8,992 nucleotides of DNA from Bacteroidota bacterium (GTDB lineage Bacteria; Bacteroidota; Rhodothermia; Balneolales; HLUCCA01). The stretch is from contig DLXM01000083.1 in assembly GCA_003448835.1 (NCBI GenBank), forward strand, positions 13,962 to 22,953, read 5' to 3'. Below, one piece after another: positions 1 to 8,200 of this stretch (within the stretch, counting starts at the first letter, position 1; each line of letters starts with the position of its first letter). The notes beneath the pieces were generated by a model. That model searched no databases and was not told the origin of the DNA. It worked only from the letters and a program-made list of their open reading frames with translations. The translations under genes and the position numbers were made by a program.

Positions 1-3
1 CAT

Positions 4-1338
4 ATGTTTAAATCAAATTATATGAGATATGGTGTGGTATTAATGATTGGGTTGGTCATTGGTTACCTTATTTTTGGTGGAAATGGTGCGATGAGCGAGG
101 ATCATAGTGAACATCCCCATGCCCAGGGTGATTCGACTGGTGAGATCTGGACATGTTCGATGCATCCACAAATCCGCCAGAATGGACCGGGGCAATGTCC
201 GTTATGTGGGATGGATCTTACACCGGTGAATTCTGGTGGTGGATCTGATGGTGATGCGGACAGATTTTCGATGACGATGACTCCGGAAGCGGTGAGTTTA
301 GCTGAAATCAGAACTACGGAGGTGATTTCGGGTGTAGGTGAGAAGTTGATTCAGGTTCCCGGGAAAGTTGTTGTGCCGGAAACGGGTTTGTCGGTGGTTA
401 GTGCTCAGGTTTCCGGGCGGGTTATACGGCAGATGGTAGACTTCCTGGGTAAGAGCGTGAGTAAAGGGGACGTATTGTTGACGATTTGGTCGCCGGAATT
501 GATTTCGGCTCAGCGTGAGTTGATTGATGCGGTGAGGTCAAGTGCCAGGGGAATGGACACTGCAGTGATTGATAGTGTGGCTGTGTTAGGTGATGTGACT
601 ATTGGTAGCCAACGACTCGGTGGAGATGGGATGGATGATGTATTCGTTGAAGCTGCACGAAATAAGTTGAAATTCTGGAGGTTGACGGAGGATCAGATTT
701 TACAGATCGAGCAGCGGGGTAGGGTTTTGAATGAGATTGAGATTTTGGCGCCTCGTGATGGGGTTGTGATGAGTCGTGGTGTGCGTCCGGATGATGTTTT
801 TACTCCGGGGACGATGTTTTATGAGATTGCGGATTTGTCGAATGTTTGGATGGAGTTTGAGGTTTATGAGCGGGATTTTGGGTTGATTCGAAAGGGGCAG
901 CGTGTCCGGTATGGTGCCTTGAGTCGGGGGGATGAGCGGATGATTGGGGTGGTTGATTGGATTGATCCGGTAATGGATAATGAGAAGCGCACAACCAGGG
1001 TCAGAGTATTAGCCAGAAATAATGATGGAAAATGGAGTCCCGGTATGTTGTTGAATGGTCAGATTATGGTTGATGCCGGAAGAGATAACATGCTGTTGGT
1101 TCCCGAATCTGCAGTATTGTGGACTGGTCCGAGATCTGTAGTTTATGTTCAAATAGATAATGATGGTGATCCGAAATTTGAGCTCCGGGAGGTGCTGATC
1201 GGCGATCGTGTGGGCGATAATCGGATAATTCTGGATGGGTTGTCACAGGGTGAACGTATTGTCCATCACGGTGCGTTTAAAATAGATGCTGAATTTCAGC
1301 TACGTGACAAAGCTAGTATGATGGGAGTGAGGGAGTGA
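4..1338 (+). CDS. CusB/CzcB-like periplasmic adaptor of a heavy-metal RND efflux pump, with N-terminal heavy-metal-binding domain
   Basis: This is the membrane-fusion subunit that links an inner-membrane RND pump to an outer-membrane channel and hands over Cu(I)/Ag(I)-type ions in the periplasm. Seen in the 444 residues: an N-terminal membrane anchor (about 10-26); a His-rich stretch (33-39); a heavy-metal-binding domain at 49-75 with C51, M53, H54, C65, C68 and M70; a lipoyl-like half-domain (about 125-165); a helical hairpin (about 165-245); the return lipoyl strand with LAPRDGVV (248-255); a beta-barrel (about 280-358); and a membrane-proximal domain to about 430. The length fits the family with the extra metal domain added. 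The ATG at position 4 is preceded by only three in-frame bases, so the real start may lie upstream of the window. The lipoprotein downstream supports a copper role. Substrate metal is inferred from the Met/Cys ligands and neighbour; CzcB-like zinc/cobalt/cadmium export is the alternative. The middle of the gene is unusually G+T-rich. Confidence 0.9.
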   Translation: MFKSNYMRYGVVLMIGLVIGYLIFGGNGAMSEDHSEHPHAQGDSTGEIWTCSMHPQIRQNGPGQCPLCGMDLTPVNSGGGSDGDADRFSMTMTPEAVSLAEIRTTEVISGVGEKLIQVPGKVVVPETGLSVVSAQVSGRVIRQMVDFLGKSVSKGDVLLTIWSPELISAQRELIDAVRSSARGMDTAVIDSVAVLGDVTIGSQRLGGDGMDDVFVEAARNKLKFWRLTEDQILQIEQRGRVLNEIEILAPRDGVVMSRGVRPDDVFTPGTMFYEIADLSNVWMEFEVYERDFGLIRKGQRVRYGALSRGDERMIGVVDWIDPVMDNEKRTTRVRVLARNNDGKWSPGMLLNGQIMVDAGRDNMLLVPESAVLWTGPRSVVYVQIDNDGDPKFELREVLIGDRVGDNRIILDGLSQGERIVHHGAFKIDAEFQLRDKASMMGVRE

Positions 1339-1360
1339 AAAAGAAAAAAAGTGAAAAAGG

Positions 1361-1490
1361 GAAGAAGTGAATCGAAGACAGTACACAAGCACAAAGTGCG
1401 CAGTCTAGTGTCGAAGATCGTGACCGTAGGGAGCGAAAATGGGAAGAGGTGAAGGGGTAAAGAAGTGTAGGAGAAAAGGAGAGAAGGAGA
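1361..1490 (+). repeat. Interspersed repeat, copy C (purine-rich tract, hairpin core, purine-rich tract)
   Basis: This element fills the gap between the adaptor and lipoprotein genes. It has a left tract ending in GAAGAAGTGAAT (1361-1372), a core at 1379-1439, and a right GAAGGGGT/GGAGA-like tract (1441-1490). Positions 1361-1407 match 8917-8963 at 43 of 47 bases without gaps, and 1379-1407 is identical to 8935-8963. The core carries a hairpin GCAC-AAA-GTGC (1389-1399) and a short hairpin CC-GTA-GG (1424-1430) between GTGA and GAGCG. The purine-rich character begins near 1323, so it also covers the last codons of the adaptor gene. No coding role is apparent. The family is not one I recognise by name. 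Confidence 0.8.
1484..1490 (+). promoter_or_regulatory. Shine-Dalgarno site that decides the lipoprotein start
   Basis: AAGGAGA lies 8 bases before the ATG at 1499 and is a near-ideal ribosome-binding site. It sits inside the purine-rich right tract of repeat copy C, so the repeat itself seems to provide it. The in-frame ATGs at 1439 and 1529 lack an equally good site at the right spacing. Confidence 0.65.
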
Positions 1491-1498
1491 GTAAATTA

Positions 1499-2098
1499 AT
1501 GGAACACAATAACAAACAAAAAAAATTAATGAAAAATATAATAATCTCGGTAAGTATGTTACTTCTAATCACCGCATGTAGTGGTGGTCAAAGTGGCGAA
1601 TCAAATTCTAATGCAGGTGTTGTACAGGAAACTGTAAAAACAGCAGCATTACCAACACCGGATTCATTTAAAGCAGATTTGACTCAAACATTGGAGGCAT
1701 ACTTTGAATTAAAAGATGCACTTGTTGAAACGGATGCCGCTTTAGCTAGTGAAAAAGGTTCTGCACTTTTAGCAAAAATGGATTCTGTACAACTCGACGG
1801 ACTTTCTGAAGAAGCAGCGATGCTTTGGGAAGTATCAGGTAATGATGCAAAAGTTGCAACGGAAGCTCTTATAAATGAATCTGATGTTGAGGTGCAACGT
1901 GAGCATTTTACACCATTATCAAACGCTTTAATAGATATGATGAGATCGTATGGACCACTTGATAACGCAGTATATATTCAGCGTTGTCCCATGGTTCGTG
2001 GCGGTGCTGCAGACTGGTTGAGCAAAGAAGAGAATATTTTGAATCCATATTTTGGATCAAAAATGTTGACTTGTGGATCAGTTATTGAGCGAATTTAA
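1499..2098 (+). CDS. DUF3347-family lipoprotein, probably periplasmic copper-handling partner of the adaptor
   Basis: A 199-residue secreted lipoprotein. The start at 1499 is chosen for its AAGGAGA site 8 bases upstream. The open frame reaches back to 1439, but those extra residues are translated repeat sequence. Residues 1-27 form a signal peptide: a Lys-rich n-region, a hydrophobic IIISVSMLLLITA run, and lipobox ITAC with C27 as the lipidated residue. A low-complexity linker follows (about 28-55). The rest matches the DUF3347 pattern: EAYFELKDAL near 66-75, a helical middle, then VYIQRCPM (158-165), DWLS (172-175), and NPYFGSKMLTCG (182-193). The conserved C163, M165, M189 and C192 could bind Cu(I); this is inference. 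In related bacteria DUF3347 is often fused to the C-terminus of CusB-type adaptors, so its position directly after one fits a shared role. It is probably co-transcribed with the adaptor, as no terminator is seen between them. Confidence 0.85.
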   Translation: MEHNNKQKKLMKNIIISVSMLLLITACSGGQSGESNSNAGVVQETVKTAALPTPDSFKADLTQTLEAYFELKDALVETDAALASEKGSALLAKMDSVQLDGLSEEAAMLWEVSGNDAKVATEALINESDVEVQREHFTPLSNALIDMMRSYGPLDNAVYIQRCPMVRGGAADWLSKEENILNPYFGSKMLTCGSVIERI

Positions 2099-2117
2099 TT
2101 TCCAGGTTGAAATAAAA

Positions 2118-2150
2118 AAGCCCATGATCGAGATAATCGCTCATGGGCTT
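2118..2150 (-). terminator. Intrinsic terminator between convergent genes, mainly for the - strand dehydrogenase gene
   Basis: A 10-base perfect stem (AAGCCCATGA at 2118-2127 with TCATGGGCTT at 2141-2150), one mismatch, then a further CGA/TCG pairing (2129-2131 with 2137-2139) around a GATAA loop. On the - strand the stem is followed by a T-rich run (complement of 2111-2119), the classic intrinsic terminator form, 24 bases beyond the dehydrogenase stop. On the + strand the trailing AAATTAATT is a poor U-tract, but the hairpin may also end the lipoprotein transcript 19 bases after its stop. Confidence 0.85.
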
Positions 2151-2173
2151 AAATTAATTAAAACACTAACAAA

Positions 2174-3175
2174 TTAAAGTGCAAGACAAATTGCATCGGT
2201 ATACGTTAATGTATCCCCTTTCCCGCCAATATCGGCAGTGCATGCTTCCTGGTCTTTAAGGACAGTTTTGACTGCGTTTCTGATTCTGAGTGCAATATCA
2301 TCATGCCCCAGATGTTCTAGCATCATCAATGCTGAAAATAAGAGAGCAGTAGGATTTGCTTTATTTTGGCCGGCGATATCCGGTGCTGAACCATGAACTG
2401 CTTCAAACATTGCATGTTCAATACCAATATTCGCAGAACCAGTTAGCCCTAATCCACCAACCAGACCAGATGCCAGATCACTAAGTATATCTCCGAATAG
2501 GTTCGTTGTAACAATTACATCAAATTGTTCTGGGCGCATAACCATTTGCATGGCCATATTATCTACAATGATGTCACGAAAGTCTATACTTGGGAATTCG
2601 GGTGCCAATTCACGTCCAACTTGTAGGAAGAGTCCGGATGTTAATTTCAGAATATTGGCTTTGTGAACCAAATGGACTCTTTTTCGATTGTGTTTAACTG
2701 CATATTCGAAGGCTGCACGGATGATTCTTTCACTGGCATCACGAGTGATAACAGCAATAGACTCAGCATGTTTATTTTTATCATCTACCCATCGTTCCTG
2801 CCCGATGTACATACCTTGTGTATTTTCCCGGAACATTACCAAGTCAACGTGTGTAAACGGAGAATGTATTCCTGGTAAACTTTTAGCCGGACGCATATTG
2901 CAATAAAGATCAAATCGTTGACGTAGTGCTACATTGATTGATCTGAATCCGGCTCCAATCGGAGTTTCCAGAGGTCCCTTAAGAGCAATTTTGTGTTTTT
3001 CAATAAGTTCTATGGTTTCGTCCGGTAAAGGGTTACCAGTTTCATCATAAGCTGACATACCGGCTTTTGCAGGTATCCAGTTAATGGGAGCATCTGCAGC
3101 TTTGAAAATTCGTTGTACAGCTTCTGTGATCTCCGGTCCGATTCCATCTCCGGGAATCAATACGACGTTATGCAT
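2174..3175 (-). CDS. NAD-dependent isocitrate/isopropylmalate dehydrogenase family protein, isocitrate dehydrogenase-like
   Basis: A cytosolic beta-decarboxylating dehydrogenase of 333 residues, the usual length of the short NAD-type family. It would oxidatively decarboxylate a 2-hydroxyacid such as isocitrate to 2-oxoglutarate. Visible landmarks: GDGIGPE (9-15); KGPLETPIG (66-74); the substrate loop RSINVALRQ with S79, N81 and R85; R95; R116-E117-N118; Y123; K172; D205; metal-binding D229 and D233 in NLFGDILSD; and the cofactor loop HGSAPDIAG (261-269). D266 sits where NAD-using members have Asp and NADP-using E. coli enzyme has Lys, so NAD is expected. The S79/N81 pair favours isocitrate over isopropylmalate. 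ENTQGMY at 118-123 differs from the usual ENTEG form. The ATG at 3175 has no strong Shine-Dalgarno. It lies 100 bases after the kinase gene, with no terminator or clear promoter between, so read-through is possible. It is followed by the hairpin terminator. Confidence 0.88.
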   Translation of the reverse strand: MHNVVLIPGDGIGPEITEAVQRIFKAADAPINWIPAKAGMSAYDETGNPLPDETIELIEKHKIALKGPLETPIGAGFRSINVALRQRFDLYCNMRPAKSLPGIHSPFTHVDLVMFRENTQGMYIGQERWVDDKNKHAESIAVITRDASERIIRAAFEYAVKHNRKRVHLVHKANILKLTSGLFLQVGRELAPEFPSIDFRDIIVDNMAMQMVMRPEQFDVIVTTNLFGDILSDLASGLVGGLGLTGSANIGIEHAMFEAVHGSAPDIAGQNKANPTALLFSALMMLEHLGHDDIALRIRNAVKTVLKDQEACTADIGGKGDTLTYTDAICLAL

Positions 3176-3275
3176 AAAAATAATACCTAAATTTCATTGA
3201 ATAATTTACTTTGCCTGGACGTTCAAATCCGAAAATGCAAAGACTTAAAATATAGGGATATTCGCCTTGAAATGC

Positions 3276-4709
3276 TTAAATAATTGAGCTAGCGGACCCG
3301 GTAATGTCTGGTTTATGCTGAAAAGTGATGTGAAATATTGTGCCGGCATTGGAGGATTTATACCCATAATTACCTCCGAGTTGTTCAGTAAGAATTTTTA
3401 TTAGTAGTAAACCGAGTGATTCACTTTTTTCCTCAGAAAATCCTTTAGGTAGCCCAATTCCATCATCAGAGATCATTAGATCAATTACTTCATCTTCAAT
3501 TTGAAGGTCAAACTTTATAGATCCGGTTTTTCGTGATGGAAAAGCATGTTTTAATATATTGGTTAAAACTTCATTTACGATCAAAGAGCAAGGGACAGCT
3601 TGATTTATATTAAGATCGATCGAGTCGCAATTGAAATCTATTTGTATTTCGATATCATTTTTAAAAGTTTCGATGATGTTATGAACCAACGTGCTCAGGT
3701 TATCAGAGAAATTTATTTTTGAAAAACTACTCTCCTGATATAAATGTTCATGGATAGTTGCCATGGTTTGAATCCGGGAAACACTATCGAGTAGTTTGGT
3801 CTGAATAGAAAGATCTTCCTCTTGATAGGCCTGTAATTGCATCATTCCGGAGACGATTGCCAGATTATTTTTTACTCTGTGGTGGATTTCAGAAAGTAGT
3901 GTTTCTTTCTCTTTCAAGGATTTCAGGATTTTTTCCTGATAGATTCGGCGTTCAGTGATATCATTCGATAAAATTAATTCACTTGGGCGCCCATTAAAAT
4001 CAATTCGATTTGCTTGAATCTCAACTTCAATAATTTCACCAGATTTTTTCTGATGCTTGAATACACCACTATTATATGATCCAGTTTCGCGAATAACTTT
4101 TAGTGAATCCATTAAATTGGGGATTTCCTCTTTTGGACGAATATCCATAATTGTCATATTCAAAAATTCATCCCTAGTATAACCATAGCTTTTGATTGCA
4201 GCTTCATTAACACTCAGAAACTTAAGTGAATCAAGTTCAAAAACCCACATCGGTAATGGATTCAAATCAAACAAATCACGATATTGCAGCTCTGAATGGC
4301 GTAAAGATCGATTAATTTTTGTCCGTTCAATACTATAGGTGATGCTTTTAAGTAGTACATAAGACGTCAGATCATCTTTTTGAAGGTAATCGGATACGCC
4401 AAGAGCAACGGCTTTAATACCAAAATCACGATTGGTATAACCCGTAAGTATGATTACTGGGATGTTTCGAACTTTATTTAACATTTTTGTTACTAATAGC
4501 TCACCAGTTGCGTCAGGAAGAGTCAAATCAAGTAATATTGCATCAAATGTTGTATCAGAGTCCAGTATTATGAAGGCGTCTTTTAATGAATTGGCAATAG
4601 TATAAACAGGGATTGGAGTATGCTCGTTCAGATACTCCTCAATTAGAATAACATCACCTTCATTATCCTCTACAATCAACAACTTATATGGAGTTGGCAC
4701 ATCGATCAT
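3276..4709 (-). CDS. Hybrid sensor kinase: receiver-PAS-HisKA_2-HATPase
   Basis: A cytosolic 477-residue signalling protein with no membrane segment. An N-terminal receiver (about 8-128) has acid pocket E14/D15, phospho-acceptor D61, switch T89 and K111. A PAS domain follows (about 140-256), ending in the typical NDITERR sequence. A HisKA_2-type dimerisation domain has EIHHRVKNN at 274-282, with H276 or H277 as the phospho-site by family rule. The ATPase domain has N379/N384 in the N box, SDDGIGLP (414-421), and a SLGLLLI G-box (431-437). The order receiver first, kinase last, suggests it is an intermediate: the receiver takes phosphate from the upstream kinase and tunes the C-terminal kinase, which then signals to a partner outside the window. 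Its ATG begins 2 bases after the receiver gene's stop, so translation is probably coupled. The receiver resembles that of the neighbour (VEDNEGD in both), suggesting duplication. Confidence 0.9.
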   Translation of the reverse strand: MIDVPTPYKLLIVEDNEGDVILIEEYLNEHTPIPVYTIANSLKDAFIILDSDTTFDAILLDLTLPDATGELLVTKMLNKVRNIPVIILTGYTNRDFGIKAVALGVSDYLQKDDLTSYVLLKSITYSIERTKINRSLRHSELQYRDLFDLNPLPMWVFELDSLKFLSVNEAAIKSYGYTRDEFLNMTIMDIRPKEEIPNLMDSLKVIRETGSYNSGVFKHQKKSGEIIEVEIQANRIDFNGRPSELILSNDITERRIYQEKILKSLKEKETLLSEIHHRVKNNLAIVSGMMQLQAYQEEDLSIQTKLLDSVSRIQTMATIHEHLYQESSFSKINFSDNLSTLVHNIIETFKNDIEIQIDFNCDSIDLNINQAVPCSLIVNEVLTNILKHAFPSRKTGSIKFDLQIEDEVIDLMISDDGIGLPKGFSEEKSESLGLLLIKILTEQLGGNYGYKSSNAGTIFHITFQHKPDITGSASSII

Positions 4710-4711
4710 AA

Positions 4712-5152
4712 TTATTCTGCATGATCTGGTAATTGAACGATGCTAATCCAGAAGGATTCGATACTAAGTACTACTTTTATGAAATCATCGACATCAACTG
4801 GTTTTGTGATGTAACAGTTAACATGGTTTTTGTAGGATGTTGTAATATCGCTTGGAGAGGAAGAGGTTGTAAGCATGATTACAGGGATGTGACACAATTT
4901 CTTTGAGCTCTTAATTTCTTTTAAAACTTCATGCCCATTCTTCTTAGGTAAATTTACGTCAAGGATTACCAGATTTGGTTCTTTCACATCCGAATAAGAA
5001 CCTTTTTTATTTAAAAAGTCCAGTGCTTGTTGTCCATCTCTAACTACAGAAATGTTGTTTATAATTTTTGCTTCTTCAAAAGCGTCAGTAATTAAAACAA
5101 TGTCGCCTTCATTGTCTTCTACTAATAAAATATGGATGCTATTTGCCTTCAA
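4712..5152 (-). CDS. Single-domain response regulator (Rcp1/CheY-like receiver)
   Basis: A 146-residue stand-alone receiver without output domain. It has the acid pocket E12/D13 in VEDNEGD, phospho-acceptor D65 in ILDVNLP, switch T95 or T96, and K117 in YITKP, so all catalytic positions are present. The KKNGHEVLKEIK motif after the Asp is typical of the Rcp1 group, which pairs with phytochrome-like or PAS-rich kinases. The start is a TTG at 5152-5150: an in-frame TGA lies only 6 bases upstream, the first receiver strand begins at residue 7, and a GGAG sits 9 bases before it. It lies 100 bases downstream of the large kinase, its likely phosphodonor, and is 2 bases from the next kinase gene. 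It probably acts as a diffusible phosphate carrier between the two kinases; that relay is inference. Confidence 0.9.
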   Translation of the reverse strand: MKANSIHILLVEDNEGDIVLITDAFEEAKIINNISVVRDGQQALDFLNKKGSYSDVKEPNLVILDVNLPKKNGHEVLKEIKSSKKLCHIPVIMLTTSSSPSDITTSYKNHVNCYITKPVDVDDFIKVVLSIESFWISIVQLPDHAE

Positions 5153-5222
5153 TATTCAGGACTCCACATATGATTTACAGTTTTATTTTGTAGGTTGAAA
5201 GATAGCTTAAATATTCGGGACT
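5147..5222. repeat. Pair of near-identical 17-base direct repeats before the receiver gene
   Basis: Positions 5147-5163 and 5206-5222 match at 15 of 17 bases, with core AATATTC(A/G)GGACT, spaced 59 bases. One copy overlaps the receiver's TTG start and the other lies in the gap behind the large kinase. It could be a local duplication or a paired binding site. No function is shown. Otherwise the 100-base gap holds no clear promoter or terminator. Confidence 0.45.
5162..5165 (-). promoter_or_regulatory. Shine-Dalgarno supporting the TTG start of the receiver gene
   Basis: GGAG on the - strand lies 9 bases before the TTG codon at 5152. The upstream in-frame stop leaves no other start that keeps the receiver fold whole, so this site supports TTG initiation. 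Confidence 0.5.
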
Positions 5223-5252
5223 ATGTATAAAGTTTTAGTATGTGGGTGTCTT

Positions 5253-8200
5253 TTATTCAGATGGTAGTGTAAAATAGAATGTTGAACCACCGTTTTCATT
5301 ATTTTTAACCCAAATATTACCACCATGTTGTTCAATAACTTTTTTACAAATTGTTAAACCCATTCCGGTACCTGAGTACTCGTCTTTTGTATGAAGCCTT
5401 TGAAAAATGACAAAAATTCGGTCGTAGTATTCCGTCGAAATTCCTATTCCGTTATCTGTAACACTAAACTCCCAAAATTTATCTTTTTTATCAACATTGA
5501 TATGGATTTCAGGTGGAGTATAATCACGTTGATATTTAAGTGCATTACTTATCAGGTTTTGAAAGACTTGCTGGATGGCTATTGGGTATACATTTAGAGT
5601 TGGTAAAATATGGACATTTATAACTGCTTTTTTCTCCTGGATACTTTTTGCTAATAATTTAATTGTATTTTCTACTACTACATTTAAATTGGTATTAGTT
5701 TTATCTGTATCAGTTCTTCCCACTCGAGAATATTCTAATAAATCGAGTATGATTTCACGCATTCGTTTGGCTCCATCTACTGCAAAATAGATGTACTGTT
5801 TACCTTTTTCATCAAGGAATTCATCATATCTTTTCTCCAATTGTGACAAAAAGCTGGTTACCATTCGTAGAGGTTCTTGCAAATCATGTGAAGCGATATA
5901 AGCAAATTGTTCCAATTCTTTGTTTGAACTGGTAAGTTTTTGAGTTTGTACCTGTAACTCTCTGTTAAGTTCTTTAATTTTTTCGGCGGCTAATTTTGAC
6001 TCGTGTATATCCTGTGTACTTCCAAGGATTTTTTTACATTTTCCACCTATAAATTCAGCTTCGCCAATGACCCGTACCCATTTTTCATTTCCTTTTTGTG
6101 TTACGATGATAAATTCTTCATTAAAAGTTTCGTTATTATCGATTAGTTTTTTTACAAATTTGAAAATTGATTCTCGAAACTCTCCTTTTTTATAAAATTC
6201 AATTGCATTCTCTAAATCAGGTTTGAAATCTGGTTCAACCTCGTGAATTTCTTTTGTTACATCTGACCATATTAGATTATTTTTCTCTATATCCAGTTCC
6301 CAAACACCAATTTTCGCTAAACGGTACATTTTTTCAAGTAGTTGTTCGAGTTCTACACGTTCAGTGACATCTCGCATAGCCCCTACCATTCGAATGGCTT
6401 TACCTGACTCATCTCGTACAATTAATCCATTATCATTTACCTTAGCATAAGAACCGTCTGATTTTAAATATCGATAATCGTCCTTCCAAAATTCTTCATT
6501 GCCCTCGATATATGAAAATATTTTTTTTGAAACTCTATCTAAATCCTCTGGATGGATTAATCTTGTCCAGGAAGTATGGTCTTTAACTAACGAGTCGATA
6601 TTGTGACCAAAAACGCGTTCAAATCCATCACCCCAAAGTACCGTGTCATTTTGAAAATCCCAGTCCCAAATGGCATCATAAGTTGCTTTTGTGACGAGTT
6701 CATAGCGTTCTTTCTCATCTGCGATTGCTTTTTCTACTGCTTGTTTTTCAGTTGCATCTCTGGCAATGCAATACATAAGTTCATCATTGAAATCCCACTT
6801 TGCAGACCACACTACTGGTATAACCAAACCATCTTTACGGATATAACGATTTTCAAAATTGGTTTTAGAAAATCCATGCATAATTTCATCAGCAACCTTT
6901 TTTGTTAATTCATGATCGTCGGGATGGACCAATTCCATGAATGGTTTACCAACTAATTCTACAGAATCATAACCCCAAAGTTCTTTACATGAATTTCCTA
7001 TGCTAGCGAATTTTCCGTCACCATCTATCGTACAAATAACATCCATTGATGAATTTAGAATGTTCTGAAGTTGATGATTTTGTTGGTTAATAATTTTTTG
7101 ACTGACAATGTGGTCTAATTTTAGTGTTAGATTTTCCGCAATTGATTCAATTAAAGTTTGCTCTTCATCCAGAAAGATGATTGGTGATTCAATTACGTCA
7201 TGATCATCAAAAAACACTTCGATTTGAATCTTGCCAGAAGATACTCCACTTTTCGTAACATTTAGCGAGTGTTTTGTTGACTTGAAATTATCTGAAAGAT
7301 ATTTATGACCGTTAAATGTAATTCTACTATGAGTTCTGGATTCATCTACAAATCCAGTGGGGATTAATTTAACTGCATCACTCAAGAGTTGATTTATATC
7401 AAATTCTTTATTGTGAAGATTATTTATTCTGTATAAACACAGTATTTCTTTATTTCTCTCTTGTAAATTGAATAAAACTTCTTTTCGATCTTTTTCAAAT
7501 TTAAGTTGATCAGTAATTTCATTTATTGATACAAAAGCACCACTTATTACATCTTGAAAATCTCGGGCCGGTTTGTAATGAAGCTCAAAAGTCCTTTGAG
7601 TTCCATCAGAATAGGTCATCGGAAGTATATTAGAACTAGCTTTGCCTTTAAAAACTTCCTGATATATCTGTCTTACCACATCTTTTCTACTTGTCTGAGC
7701 GTAATCAAGTATACTTTTTCCAATTTCAATATCTATTCCAAAAGCATCTTTATAATCATGGGCAAACTTGGTATTAAATCCAGTGAGTTTTAAGTTAAGA
7801 TCAATGAGCAGAAATCCTTCATCTGTATTCTCCAGCATTAAATTGATGTACTCATTTTTGAGAGCAACTTCTGTCACATCCAAAACTTTATGAATTATAG
7901 CAATTAGTTGCCCATTCTGGTCAAAAATTGGAGTATTTATCGGTTGCCAAAATTTTGTTATGAATCTTTTACTATTTACATCCGGAATATCATATTTTTG
8001 AATTTTCATTTGATGTAGTAAGCCTGACTCAATCACCGTATTTAATGATCTTTTCAAGTTAGCAACACCATCAGTTATCATATCATCCGGATTATCCGGA
8101 AACACTTTAAATAAAGCATTTCCAATTAGATCTACCCGCTTGGAACCGGTAGCAGCTAAATAGAATTCATTTACATCAAGAATTGTAAATCGGGGTGCAT

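Noticed and set aside
800..1246. Two antisense open frames within the adaptor gene
   Set aside because: They come from the C-poor, G+T-rich coding strand; no start signals or recognisable domains.
1379..1439. tRNA or tRNA-like gene in the repeat core
   Set aside because: There are stems, but no acceptor stem of 7 pairs, no T-loop GTTCRA sequence and no cloverleaf arms.
1439..1498. Twenty-codon N-terminal extension of the lipoprotein frame starting at the ATG at 1439
   Set aside because: The extension translates the purine-rich repeat tract (Gly/Arg/Lys/Glu only), would bury the signal peptide, and has no ribosome-binding site; the ATG at 1499 has one.
3176..3275. Promoter or terminator between the hybrid kinase and the dehydrogenase
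   Set aside because: Only a weak TTTGC/GCAAA inverted pair is present; no T-run and no TAnnTTTG box on the - strand.
2663..7793. Several + strand open frames of 68-101 residues inside the - strand genes
   Set aside because: All lie wholly within well-supported genes in other frames and show no domain, signal peptide or ribosome-binding site.
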